DNA of 64,000 bases from Burkholderiaceae bacterium (GCA_031291325.1 JARLJG010000030.1:1-64000), one strand, 5' to 3'; shown: positions 7,958-16,045, numbered from the stretch's first letter. Translations and numbers: made by a program. Notes: generated by a model from the sequence alone, not told the origin.

Positions 7958-8016
7958 ACGTCGTAAATACGTCGTAGATAGTAACAGTATTTAGTGTTAT
8001 TTAGCGGCGTTTAGTG
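7958..8016. promoter_or_regulatory. Helically phased short repeats, likely integrase/excisionase binding sites
   Basis: Two ACGTCGTA boxes start at 7958 and 7969, and three (A/G)TTTAG(T/C)G boxes start at 7989, 7999 and 8009, exactly 10 bp apart. Between the integrase start and the tRNA attachment site this is where arm-type integrase or Xis sites are normally found. The first boxes could also serve integrase autoregulation. Confidence 0.5.
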
Positions 8017-8100
8017 TCTGTTGGAAAGCTCGAAAATATCTATAACTGGTTGATTTTATAGGGATAATGTTGTTTGGTGGTGGTATGTCAAAAACCGTAT

Positions 8101-8150
8101 TGGTGCCTGAGACCGGAATCGAACCGGTACGCCCCTTTTCAGGTAAGCGG
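8101..8150. other. Probable phage attachment site within the tRNA-Leu 3' half
   Basis: The integrase gene lies 163 bp from the tRNA 3' end and phage genes fill everything on that side, so the att core should be part of the tRNA's 3' half. The exact core cannot be fixed because the partner copy is outside the window. Confidence 0.5.
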
Positions 8151-8193
8151 CGGATTTTAAGTCCGCTGTGTCTACCAATTTCACCACTCAGGC
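8101..8193 (-). tRNA. tRNA-Leu(UAA)
   Basis: Reading the minus strand, GCCTGAG pairs with CTCAGGC to form the acceptor stem; the anticodon arm GCGGA-CTTAAAA-TCCGC gives anticodon TAA; a long variable arm typical of tRNA-Leu follows, then the T arm ACCGG-TTCGATT-CCGGT and an encoded CCA. It reads UUA codons. Its 3' end borders the prophage, marking the gene as the integration target that is restored on insertion. Confidence 0.95.
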
Positions 8194-8540
8194 CATTGCA
8201 GCATCGGCGCGCCAACGTGCATTGAATATTATAGGCGCCGTTTGACTGACTTTCCGTCGAAGGCGTCAACTTTACGGCGAGGCGCGATTTTAACACTCTA
8301 TGGGGCTGGTTGCCTATACGGCCATCACCAAGCTACAAAATAGTTGAAATTAAGACATCTATAGCGCCGGTCGAATTGGCGTGGCATTGGCCCGCGCCTG
8401 CCAACAGCCCGAAACTGGCATGAAATACCCGAAAATTCCGCGAAATCGGCGTTGAATCGCCCGCGAATGCGACCTGTCACGATGTTGTCATATCCATTCA
8501 GTAGTCTCTGCGCTCATAATCGCCCAATGGAGGAGCCAGC
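8194..8540. other. Intergenic region between tRNA-Leu and the glycosyltransferase
   Basis: 347 bases without a gene. It holds the minus-strand -10 element of the tRNA promoter (8228-8233) and presumably a plus-strand promoter for the glycosyltransferase, whose ribosome-binding sequence GGAGGAG lies just before its ATG. I see no other structure in it. Confidence 0.6.
8228..8233 (-). promoter_or_regulatory. -10 box of the tRNA-Leu promoter
   Basis: A perfect TATAAT on the minus strand 35 bases upstream of the tRNA 5' end, a suitable distance for a short leader. No good -35 hexamer stands 16-18 bases further upstream, so the assignment is provisional. Confidence 0.45.
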
Positions 8541-9728
8541 ATGCGTGTCCTGATGATTTCAGACGTCTATTTTCCGCGCGTCAATGGGGTTTCGACCTCG
8601 ATTTTGACTTTTCAGCAGGAATTGGCGGACCAGGGACATGACGTGCACATCGTGGCGCCGCACTATCCGGCGGGGCACCCGGAAATGCCGCATATCACGC
8701 GCGTCGAATCCGGCTATGTGATGCTGGACCCGGAAGACCGCTTGATGAAGTCGAACAAGATCTACGAGCTGCTGCCGCACTTCCGCGAGCGCAATTTCGA
8801 TATCGTGCATATCCAGACGCCGTTCCTGGCGCACTACGCGGGCATCAAGCTGGCGCGTTCGCTGAATATTCCGACCATCGAGACGTATCACACCTTCTTC
8901 GAGGAATACCTGTACCACTACGTGCCTTTGCTGCCGAAATTCATCACCCGCAGCATCACCCGCAGTTTTTCACGCTCGCAATGCAATGCGGTCGACGCGG
9001 TGATCGTGCCTTCGATTGCGATGAGCACGGTCTTGCAGCAGTACGGCTGCACCTCGCCGATCCATATCGCGCCGACCGGCATCCAGATGGCGAAATTCGA
9101 TTCCGGCGACGGCGCGCGCTTCCGCGCCAAGCATGGCATCCCCGCCGACCGCCATCTGCTGCTGCACGTGGGGCGTGTCGCGCACGAAAAGAATATCGCC
9201 TTCCTGTTGACGGTGCTCGATCATCTGCGCGCCAAGCATCCGAACGTGCTGCTGTTGATCTGCGGCGAAGGCCCGGCCCGCGCCGATCTGGAACAGCAAG
9301 TCAAGCGCATGGGCTTGAGCGACAACGCGATGTTCGTCGGCTACCTGGATCGGGAAACCGAATTGCTCGATTGCTACCGCGCCGCCGACGTGTTCATCTT
9401 CGCGTCGCGCACCGAAACGCAGGGCCTGGTCTTGCTGGAAGCGATGGCGCTCGGCGTGCCGGTGGTGTCGACCGCGGTGATGGGCACCATCGATATCCTG
9501 TCGCCGAATCGCGGCGCGCTGGTGGCCGAGGAAGACGTGGGCGACTTTTCCGGCAAGATTTCGCGCTTGTTGAACGACGACGCGCTGCGCCGCCAAATCG
9601 GCGCGGAAGGCCGCGAATATGCGCATACCTGGAGCGCGCCGGCAACCGCGCGGCGCGTGGCCGATATCTATCAAGGCATCGTCGCCGACAAGGCCGGCCA
9701 ATTGACGCCGGCGGCCGGCTTGTCTTGA
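8541..9728 (+). CDS. GT4-family glycosyltransferase
   Basis: 395 residues, ATG after AATGGAGGAG. The N-terminal Rossmann half begins MRVLMISDVYFPRVNGVSTS, the donor/acceptor loop of GT-B retaining transferases. The C-terminal half has LLHVGRVAHEKNIAFLL and the nucleotide-sugar binding E-x7-E element in ETQGLVLLEAMALGVPVV. Closest in character to the group that includes alpha-mannosyltransferases and diacylglycerol glucosyltransferases. It has no signal peptide, so it is cytoplasmic or peripheral at the inner membrane. The acceptor cannot be told from sequence. It stands alone, convergent with ipdC. Confidence 0.88.
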   Translation: MRVLMISDVYFPRVNGVSTSILTFQQELADQGHDVHIVAPHYPAGHPEMPHITRVESGYVMLDPEDRLMKSNKIYELLPHFRERNFDIVHIQTPFLAHYAGIKLARSLNIPTIETYHTFFEEYLYHYVPLLPKFITRSITRSFSRSQCNAVDAVIVPSIAMSTVLQQYGCTSPIHIAPTGIQMAKFDSGDGARFRAKHGIPADRHLLLHVGRVAHEKNIAFLLTVLDHLRAKHPNVLLLICGEGPARADLEQQVKRMGLSDNAMFVGYLDRETELLDCYRAADVFIFASRTETQGLVLLEAMALGVPVVSTAVMGTIDILSPNRGALVAEEDVGDFSGKISRLLNDDALRRQIGAEGREYAHTWSAPATARRVADIYQGIVADKAGQLTPAAGLS

Positions 9729-9746
9729 TCGTCCGCGCCGCCGACT

Positions 9747-11390
9747 CTACTGCTGCGGCGCTTGTTGCAAGCGCCGCACGCCGCTGACGAAGCGCACCAG
9801 CGTGTCCGACAATACCCCGCGCGGAATCATCGCTTCGATCAACTGGAATTTGCCGCGCGTGCGGTGAGCCTGGCGCAAGGCCTCGCCCAATTCGCGCCGT
9901 GTGGATACACGGTAGCCCTGCCCGCCCAGCGGCCCGGCCATGTCGGCAAAATGCCAATCGGAGAGATTGTTGAAGCCCGATTCCGGCTGGAAGGTGCGCA
10001 GCATTTCCCAACTGCAGTTGTTGAACACGATCACGATCGGGTCCCAGCCGTAGCGCTGGCAATTGCCGAGTTCCCAGCCGGTCATCTGGAACGCGCCGTC
10101 GCCGACCAGGATCAAGGGCCGCTGGCCGTCGCCGGCTTGCAGGCCCAGCCCGGCGGGCACGCCGTAGCCCATCGTCGCGTAGTAGCCGGGCGCGACCAGC
10201 GCGGTATTTTCAATGTCCAACGCGGTAAACAGGCAGTCGCCGATGTCGGAAGCGATCGGCATGCGGCCCGATTCGGCCATCAAATCGTTGACCGCGCGCG
10301 CGATGTCCATCGGCGCGATGCTCTCTTCATCGGCTTGCAAACCGTGCGGATAGACGTGCGGCGCGACGCCGCCGCCGCTTTCGAGCGCGACGTTGCGCAG
10401 CCGCTGCGCGCGTTCCAGCAAGCCGTCGACCAGCGCTTCCAACGGCATGTTCGGATACATGTGATAACCCATCGTGACGCGGCCGTCGAGCGCCAGGATG
10501 CTCTTGCGCATGTCGATCTTTTGTTCCGACACGCCGAAATTGGTGTCCGACAAGATCACGCCGAGCATCAGCAGCGCATCCGACGATTCGACCGCGTGCG
10601 TGATATCAGGCGCGCCGGCCACGCCGAGGTAAGTGCCGAGCAGCAGCGCGTCGGCATCGGCCAACAAGCCACGCCCCATGAAACTGGTGACCACGGGCAA
10701 GTTGAGCAGGCGCGCCAATTTGGCCACTTTCTCTTCGATGCCGAAGCGCTTGATTTCGATGCCGACCATCAGCATCGGCGCTTGCGCCGCGCGCAGGCGA
10801 TCCAGCAATTCGCGCACGCAGGCGTCGAGCGCATCGCGATCGTAGCCGGGCACAGGATTCATGCCCACGGCCGCGCACGGCGCCGTCACCAAGTCGCGCG
10901 GCAATTCGATATACACCGGCAACGAATGCGTGAGACAACTGCGCAGCACGCGCGCAATATCCGCCGGCGCGCGCTTGGGGTCGTCGAGCACCACCTGGTC
11001 GCAGGTAATTTCGCGAAACATCGCCAATTGCGAATCGAGAGTCTTGGTTTGATGATGCAGCAACAAACCGTTGCGCCGCTCGCCAGCACCCGGCGCGCCG
11101 GAAATCACGACCAGCGGCACTTTTTCCGCATACGCCGATGCCACCGAATTGACCATGTTCAGCGCCCCGGCGCCGTACGTCACCGCTGCCACGCCAAGCC
11201 GCGAGTTGAAGCGCGCCGACGCGTCGGCGGCGAAACCGACCCCCGGTTCGTGGCTCAGCGTATACAGCGGCAGGATGCCGGATTCTTCGACTTGCCTGAA
11301 GAATCCAAGCGCAAAATCGCCGGGAATGCCGAATATCTCGCGCGCGCCGTGATCTTTCAGCGCGGTCAACAATGCTTGGGAAAGGTTCAT
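9747..11390 (-). CDS. ipdC: Indolepyruvate/phenylpyruvate decarboxylase
   Basis: 547 residues, thiamine-diphosphate dependent. It matches the Azospirillum ipdC/phenylpyruvate decarboxylase type nearly throughout as I remember it: GIPGDFALGFF and SHEPGVGFAADA (with the cofactor-activating Glu) at the N-terminus, LLLHHQTKTLD, TSFMGRGLLAD in the middle domain, and the Mg/ThDP motif GDGAFQMTGWELGN ending FNN, then FQPESGFNNL and EAMIPRGVLSDTL. It converts indole- or phenylpyruvate to the aldehyde, a step toward indole-3-acetic or phenylacetic acid. An FNR-type box lies 127 bp upstream, suggesting oxygen-linked control. Substrate preference is not decided by sequence. Confidence 0.88.
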   Translation of the reverse strand: MNLSQALLTALKDHGAREIFGIPGDFALGFFRQVEESGILPLYTLSHEPGVGFAADASARFNSRLGVAAVTYGAGALNMVNSVASAYAEKVPLVVISGAPGAGERRNGLLLHHQTKTLDSQLAMFREITCDQVVLDDPKRAPADIARVLRSCLTHSLPVYIELPRDLVTAPCAAVGMNPVPGYDRDALDACVRELLDRLRAAQAPMLMVGIEIKRFGIEEKVAKLARLLNLPVVTSFMGRGLLADADALLLGTYLGVAGAPDITHAVESSDALLMLGVILSDTNFGVSEQKIDMRKSILALDGRVTMGYHMYPNMPLEALVDGLLERAQRLRNVALESGGGVAPHVYPHGLQADEESIAPMDIARAVNDLMAESGRMPIASDIGDCLFTALDIENTALVAPGYYATMGYGVPAGLGLQAGDGQRPLILVGDGAFQMTGWELGNCQRYGWDPIVIVFNNCSWEMLRTFQPESGFNNLSDWHFADMAGPLGGQGYRVSTRRELGEALRQAHRTRGKFQLIEAMIPRGVLSDTLVRFVSGVRRLQQAPQQ

Positions 11391-11489
11391 GATGGATCTT
11401 TATCGGTAATTGAAGATGACACGTTCTACCAGCACGACCTGCGGATAAGCTGGACGCGACGAAGAAATGTCGAATGGAAAAGTGCCGCC

Positions 11490-11530
11490 ACTATGAACGA
11501 AAATAGAAAATCCGCATTGACCTAGATCAA
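11490..11530 (-). promoter_or_regulatory. FNR/ANR-type box and -10 upstream of ipdC
   Basis: Minus strand TTGAT-CTAG-GTCAA (11530-11517) differs by one base from the FNR consensus TTGAT-N4-ATCAA. CATAGT at 11495-11490 lies 31 bases from the box centre, close to the spacing of an FNR class II promoter (box at -41.5). The transcript would carry a leader of about 95 bases before ipdC. Confidence 0.5.
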
Positions 11531-11829
11531 ATTTGCCGGGCCTCCGTTTGATTTGCTTGAATTGATTGAATTGGCAGGCGCACCGTAAACTCGGTGCCGC
11601 GCCCAACCTCGCTGCTGACCGAAACCTGGCCGCCGTGCAGCGATACCACCATCTTCACCAAATACAGCCCGATGCCGGTGCCGCTGATGCCGGACACATT
11701 GATATCGGCAGACGCCCGGTTGACATCGCCAAGCTTGCTGACGCTCAACAAGCCGAGAAACACCAACAGCGGCAACAGGCACAGAAAAACCGCAGACAAC
11801 TGGGCCTTCAGGGAATTTCGCCGAATCAT
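11527..11829 (-). pseudogene. Internally deleted sensor histidine kinase remnant
   Basis: An open frame of 100 codons fuses two ends of a larger protein. The first ~45 residues (MIRRNSLKAQLS, a hydrophobic span FLCLLPLLVFLGLLSV, then KLGDVNRASADI) look like the start of a membrane sensor with a four-helix-bundle periplasmic domain. It then jumps straight to ISGTGIGLYLVKMVV and GRGTEFTVRLP, the G2 box and final strand of a HATPase domain. The sensor remainder, HAMP, phospho-acceptor His and N box are missing, so it cannot be a kinase. The frame is intact, so a short membrane protein could still be made. Confidence 0.75.
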
Positions 11830-11992
11830 AAGCGCAAATTGTAGGGAATGACGGTCGATTTTAGCGCAACGGCGGTTTCCCGCGCGCATTTTTTGGATGC
11901 GCACGCCGCTTGCGGCAGCGACGTCGCGCAGCCACCCGACGCGCGCGTCCATGGCCCTTTTTTCAACGCAATTCAGTCTTGCCCCGCAAGCG

Positions 11993-12025
11993 TTGCATTA
12001 TCCCGTCCAGGGGGATATGATGCAA
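11993..12025 (+). promoter_or_regulatory. rcnA promoter with G-tract operator-like dyad
   Basis: TTGCAT (11993-11998), a 17-base spacer and TATGAT (12016-12021) form a good sigma-70 promoter 57 bp before the rcnA start. The spacer contains TATCCC-GTCCA-GGGGGATA, and the outer TTGCAT/ATGCAA halves extend the dyad. A G-tract flanked by A/T inverted repeats resembles sites of the RcnR/CsoR regulator family, which would fit nickel- or cobalt-induced expression. Confidence 0.6.
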
Positions 12026-12077
12026 ACTCGTTGCGCACCGGATTTCGGCGCGCATTGGACGCCGATTCGAGAGAGCA

Positions 12078-13220
12078 ATGACTGAATTTTCCACTTTGTT
12101 GCAACAGGGTTCCACCAACGCCTGGCTGTTCGTCCCCAGCGCGATCCTGCTGGGCGCCCTGCACGGGCTGGAGCCTGGTCATTCCAAAACCATGATGGCG
12201 GCCTTCATCGTCGCCGTGCGCGGCACCGTCACGCAAGCGGTGCTGCTGGGGCTGGCCGCCACCGTTTCGCATACTGCGGTGGTGTGGCTGGTGGCGCTGG
12301 CCGGCATGTACTTCGGCGCGCAATGGAATACGGAAGCCAGCGAAGCGTATTTCCAGCTTGCCTCGGCGGTGCTGATCGTCGGCGTCGCCGCGTGGATGAT
12401 GTGGCACACCTGGCGTCTGCAGCGGTTTTCCGGTCATGACCACAATCACGGTCACGAACATGGTCACAGTCACGACCACGATCATGACGAATCGAAACTC
12501 GTCGATACCGGCCACGGCGTGGTCAGGCTGGAAGTGTTTGAAGATGGCGGTGCGCCGTGCTTTCGCCTTTTGGCCGAAGGCCAGCATGGGCACGCGTGGC
12601 GCGCCGACGAAGCGCAGGTCGAAACCGAGCGCCCCGACGGCAGCCGGCAATTATTTACGTTCGTGCAACGCGACGGCTATCTCGAATCGGCAGAGGCAAT
12701 CCCGGAGCCGCACGAATTCGTCGCGCGCCTGCGCCTCGGCCATGACGGCCATCGCCACGACTACGACCTGGAATTCATCGAGCACGATCACGGTCACCAC
12801 GCGGTCAAGGATTATGAAAGGCTTGACGTTGCGGCCCCCGGCTACCAGGACCCGCACGAGCTGGCGCACGCCAACGACATCCGCCATCGCTTCGCCAATC
12901 GGGAAGTCACGACCACGCAAATCGTCCTGTTCGGACTGACCGGCGGCCTGATCCCCTGCCCGGCTTCGATTACGGTCTTGTTGCTCTGCCTGCAATTGAA
13001 GAAATTTACGCTGGGCGCGACGCTGGTGCTGTGTTTCAGCATCGGCCTGGCGTTGACGATGGTGGCTTCCGGCACGTTGGCCGCATTAAGCGTCAAGCAT
13101 GTCTCCAAGCGCTGGAGCGGCTTCGGCGAATTTGCGCGCAAAGCGCCGTATTTTTCCGGCGCATTGATTTTGGCGATGGGATTGTTTGTTGGCTACCAGG
13201 GCATTGCTGCCCTGGTTTGA
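12078..13220 (+). CDS. rcnA: Nickel/cobalt efflux transporter RcnA, long-loop form
   Basis: 380 residues; inner-membrane exporter of Ni2+ and Co2+. Hydrophobic segments lie around residues 18-30, 52-78, 92-108, 282-302, 310-335 and 350-378, with the NicO-family signatures GALHGLEPGHSKTMM and GLTGGLIPCPASITVL. A soluble loop from about 118 to 278 opens with an HDHNHGHEHGHSHDHDHD cluster and closes with a second His-rich patch (HDGHRHDYDLEFIEHDHGHH). The loop makes it about 100 residues longer than E. coli RcnA. ATG after GAGAG. No rcnR or rcnB gene lies beside it. Confidence 0.9.
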   Translation: MTEFSTLLQQGSTNAWLFVPSAILLGALHGLEPGHSKTMMAAFIVAVRGTVTQAVLLGLAATVSHTAVVWLVALAGMYFGAQWNTEASEAYFQLASAVLIVGVAAWMMWHTWRLQRFSGHDHNHGHEHGHSHDHDHDESKLVDTGHGVVRLEVFEDGGAPCFRLLAEGQHGHAWRADEAQVETERPDGSRQLFTFVQRDGYLESAEAIPEPHEFVARLRLGHDGHRHDYDLEFIEHDHGHHAVKDYERLDVAAPGYQDPHELAHANDIRHRFANREVTTTQIVLFGLTGGLIPCPASITVLLLCLQLKKFTLGATLVLCFSIGLALTMVASGTLAALSVKHVSKRWSGFGEFARKAPYFSGALILAMGLFVGYQGIAALV

Positions 13221-13231
13221 ACCTTCACCGC

Positions 13232-15406
13232 TTATTTTGCCGGCAATTTCATGCCCAGTTGATCGAACAGGAAAGCATACACGTCGGCCGCCTGGTTGAC
13301 CTTGATCGTCAGCGAGCTGCCGATACCGTGCCCCGCATGCGAATTGATGCTCAGTAGAATCGGCTTGCCGGACGCAGTCGCCGCTTGCAGGCGCGCGATC
13401 ATCTTGCGCGAATGCATCGGATTGACGCGACCGTCGGTTTCGCCGGTCGCCATGAACACTGCCGGATACTTCGTCCCCTTGTTTACATGGTGATACGGCG
13501 AGTATGCCATCAGCGCCTTGAACTGGTCCGGGTTCTTCACGCTGCCGAATTCGGTCGTGTTGAAAGCGCCGTTCGGATCGAGTTCGACCCGCAGCATGTC
13601 GTAGATACCGACTTGCGAGACCACCGCGCGGAACAGATCAGGGTGCTGTGTAAATACCGCGCCCATCAGCAAGCCGCCATTGCTGCCGCCCATGCTGGCC
13701 ATGCGCGCGCTGGTGGTATATTTCTGCGCAACCAGGTATTGCGCGGCTGCCGCAAAGTCGTCGAACACGTTTTGCTTGTGCGTCAACGCGCCTTGCGCAT
13801 GCCATTCCTCGCCGAACTCGCCGCCGCCGCGCAGGTTGGCGATCACGTAGATGCCGCCGGCATCGAGCCACAGCCGGGTCGGCGCGCCGAGGAAATGCGG
13901 CGTCAGGTTGACGCCGTAGCCGCCATAGCCGTACAGCAGCAGCGGATTCGAGCCATCCAGCTTGACGCCTTTGCGGCGCACGATGTTGAGCGGAACCTTG
14001 GTGCCGTCCTTCGAGGTGGCAAATTCGCGCACGACTTCGACGTCGTCGAAATTGACCGGACTGGTCTGGATCAACTTGGTGGTCTGCGCTTTGCCAGCCG
14101 CCTCGTCATAGCGCGAAAAAGAGGCTGGCGCCAGGAACGTGCGCACCGAATACAACAGCGTGCCGTCGCTCAAGGCTTCCACTTCGTCGACCGCAGCCAC
14201 GTCCGGCAACGGCAACACCCCCTTGGACGCGCCGTCATGATCGAAGATCGCAACGCGCGACGGGCCGCCGACCAATTCGCGCACGTACACCGCGTTCTTG
14301 GTGACGACCACCGGCGAACCGCCGAACTCGCCGCCGGGCTGCATCACTGCGTCCGACTGCGGCACAATGGTTTTCGCGTGGCTCAAGTCGAGGTCGTTCA
14401 ACGCCAGCTTCAATAACTTGCCGTGCGGCGCATCTTGATGCGAAATCAGGTAGAGCGCATCGTCGGCGCCGATGGCGGCGGCGACAATTTTGTCTTCAAA
14501 ACGGCTGACTTGCTTGATGCTGCCATCCTGACCCAGGACGTAATGCGCATATTCGCCGCCATCGCCATTGGCCACCGTGGCGACCACGTAATCGGGATTC
14601 TGCCGGCTGTCGAGCGCGATCTCGGCAACCTTGGGGAAATCCTTGCCCATCACATAGCTATCCTTGGCCGGATCGTCGCCCAGCTTGTGGAAATACACTT
14701 GCTGGAAAAAATGCTGGCGCTCGGCGCCTTCTTCCGGGCCCGGATAACGGGTATACCAAAAGCCGCTGCCGTCGGCGCGCCAGGCGAGGCTGCCGCCGCC
14801 GGTCGGGTATTGGACGCGCGCAATGACTTGATCGACCTGCTTGCCGCTGGCAACGTCGAAAATGTGGAGCGAACCGTCTTCGCTGCCGTTGTCCGACATC
14901 GAGACCGCCACCAGCTTGCCTTGCGGCGACGGCACGAACCAGTCGATAGCGGTCGTGCCCTTTGGATTGATGACATTCGGGTCCAGCACCACCTTCGCTT
15001 GCGCCGGGTCGGCGCGATTATCGAGCAGCGCAATCATCGGCTGCTGCTTGGGCGGCTGATTGTAATACGCAAATATCTTGTCGCCGACTGCCTGCAAGCC
15101 GTAATACGAGCTGGAGCTTGCCGAAATCTGCTTCATCAAGCGCTCATAGATCGGCTTGCGAAACGACAACTTGTCGAGATAGTGGCGGGTGCGCGCGTCT
15201 TGCGCCAGACTCCATTGATGCACCTTGGGGTCGGCCTGGTTTTCCAGCCAGCGATAGGGATCGGTCACCGTGATATCGCCATAGGTATCGGTGACTGCCT
15301 GCACCGCCGTCGGCGGCGCGCTGCGGTCGGCGGCAAACGCACCGCCGGCAAAGATTAAACTGCATACCGCGAGCGCGGTCATGCGTATAACGGGAAGATA
15401 TTTCAT
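13232..15406 (-). CDS. Prolyl oligopeptidase (S9A), exported
   Basis: 724 residues from the ATG at 15406 behind CGGAGAAA; an upstream in-frame start at 15478 would bury the signal peptide. Signal peptide MKYLPVIRMTALAVCSLIF...GGAFA, so periplasmic. The N-terminal seven-bladed propeller starts at PYRWLENQADPKVHQWS. The catalytic domain has the Ser in ASMGGSNGGLLMG, Asp in GETDGRVNPMHSRKM and His in INSHAGHGIG. It cuts after proline in short peptides. It stands alone, convergent with rcnA with only 11 bases between the genes. Confidence 0.9.
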   Translation of the reverse strand: MKYLPVIRMTALAVCSLIFAGGAFAADRSAPPTAVQAVTDTYGDITVTDPYRWLENQADPKVHQWSLAQDARTRHYLDKLSFRKPIYERLMKQISASSSSYYGLQAVGDKIFAYYNQPPKQQPMIALLDNRADPAQAKVVLDPNVINPKGTTAIDWFVPSPQGKLVAVSMSDNGSEDGSLHIFDVASGKQVDQVIARVQYPTGGGSLAWRADGSGFWYTRYPGPEEGAERQHFFQQVYFHKLGDDPAKDSYVMGKDFPKVAEIALDSRQNPDYVVATVANGDGGEYAHYVLGQDGSIKQVSRFEDKIVAAAIGADDALYLISHQDAPHGKLLKLALNDLDLSHAKTIVPQSDAVMQPGGEFGGSPVVVTKNAVYVRELVGGPSRVAIFDHDGASKGVLPLPDVAAVDEVEALSDGTLLYSVRTFLAPASFSRYDEAAGKAQTTKLIQTSPVNFDDVEVVREFATSKDGTKVPLNIVRRKGVKLDGSNPLLLYGYGGYGVNLTPHFLGAPTRLWLDAGGIYVIANLRGGGEFGEEWHAQGALTHKQNVFDDFAAAAQYLVAQKYTTSARMASMGGSNGGLLMGAVFTQHPDLFRAVVSQVGIYDMLRVELDPNGAFNTTEFGSVKNPDQFKALMAYSPYHHVNKGTKYPAVFMATGETDGRVNPMHSRKMIARLQAATASGKPILLSINSHAGHGIGSSLTIKVNQAADVYAFLFDQLGMKLPAK

Positions 15407-15624
15407 GAACAATTTCTCCGAAGAAGTATTTTTTAATTGTGGCCGCTCCGCACCGGCACTGCATGCAGGCTGCAACAAAGTATAACCCGGCTCGTTGGGC
15501 GGCGAGGTTCAAGGGGCAAATGACAATCGCACGGTAAGTGTGGTACGAGGACGAGGGATCGGCAGCGCGCAGGCCGTGGGCAGTAACAGGCGAGTCTGTC
15601 GACCGTCAACGACCGATACGGCCA

Positions 15625-15660
15625 CGAATGCGAATACGAATACGACTGCGACTGCGAATA
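15625..15660. repeat. Six tandem hexamers CGAAT(G/A)/CGACTG
   Basis: CGAATG, CGAATA, CGAATA, CGACTG, CGACTG, CGAATA follow one another without gaps. A simple-sequence tract with drifted units, lying outside any gene. Confidence 0.8.
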
Positions 15661-15675
15661 CGTTTGCAACAGACG

Positions 15676-15700
15676 AAAAAAATCCAGCTCGCAAGCTGGA
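15676..15700 (-). terminator. Terminator of the tRNA-Gly-Gly-Cys operon
   Basis: On the minus strand TCCAGCT-TGCG-AGCTGGA is followed by seven T, 23 bases after the tRNA-Cys CCA end. Correct strand and place to end the tRNA transcript. Confidence 0.88.
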
Positions 15701-15722
15701 TAATTATTCGATCTTGATGGTT

Positions 15723-15796
15723 TGGAGGCGGGGACCGGAGTCGAACCGGTCTACACGGCTTTGCAGGCCGCTGCATAACCGCTTTGCTACCCCGCC
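15723..15796 (-). tRNA. tRNA-Cys(GCA)
   Basis: Minus strand: acceptor GGCGGGG/CCCCGCC, anticodon loop CTGCAAA giving GCA, T arm ACCGG-TTCGACT-CCGGT, encoded CCA. Third gene of the operon promoted at 16139-16166. Confidence 0.95.
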
Positions 15797-15864
15797 GTGA
15801 CCAGCATTGTAACCGTGAATCTGAAAGCGCGCTGCAAGAAAGATACGACGATCTTCCGAAAATC

Positions 15865-15940
15865 TGGAGCGGGAGAAGAGTCTCGAACTCTCGACCTCAA
15901 CCTTGGCAAGGTTGCGCTCTACCAACTGAGCTACTCCCGC
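15865..15940 (-). tRNA. tRNA-Gly(GCC), copy 1
   Basis: Minus strand: acceptor GCGGGAG/CTCCCGC, D arm, anticodon stem CAACC/GGTTG around TTGCCAA (anticodon GCC), T arm, encoded CCA. The 76-base gene is identical to the copy at 16046-16121 as far as I can compare. Confidence 0.95.
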
Positions 15941-16045
15941 ATTGTGTTACCGTATTTAACTACCGCATTTACACCTGTTGCCATTCCCGTCTTCAAACAA
16001 AAAGGAAGCCTTGGATTTGTCTACCCGTGGCTTCCCTCGGAATCC

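Larger units (their letters stand above)
1..8104. mobile_element. Right end of a prophage integrated at tRNA-Leu
   Basis: Everything from the window start to the tRNA-Leu 3' end reads as phage: a tail fibre running in from the left, tightly packed plus-strand genes with start/stop overlaps, an endolysin, small membrane proteins, and a tyrosine integrase pointing back toward the phage beside the tRNA. No capsid, portal or replication genes are visible, so most of the element and its other attachment site lie left of the window. Tail-fibre and lysis genes look intact, so the element may still be functional, but this cannot be judged from one end. Confidence 0.9.
15407..15722. other. Intergenic region between the oligopeptidase and tRNA-Cys
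   Basis: 316 bases with no convincing gene. It must hold the minus-strand promoter of the prolyl oligopeptidase near 15440-15500, then a hexamer repeat (15625-15660) and the terminator of the tRNA operon (15676-15700). Confidence 0.6.

Noticed and set aside
1-8100. Search for toxin-antitoxin, restriction or other anti-phage defence genes in the visible prophage end
   Set aside because: No gene shows recognisable defence motifs; the HNH-like protein alone is not enough.
7997-8296. 99-codon minus-strand ORF between the integrase and 8296
   Set aside because: It translates tRNA-Leu and att-site DNA; no start context and no homology pattern.
11494-11517. Seven-residue ORF MRIFYFRS upstream of ipdC as a leader peptide
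   Set aside because: It lies upstream of the inferred transcription start and no terminator follows it, unlike the aroG leader.
9762-11525. 587-codon plus-strand frame opposite ipdC
   Set aside because: Antisense to a clear decarboxylase; low-complexity His/Arg/Gln composition.
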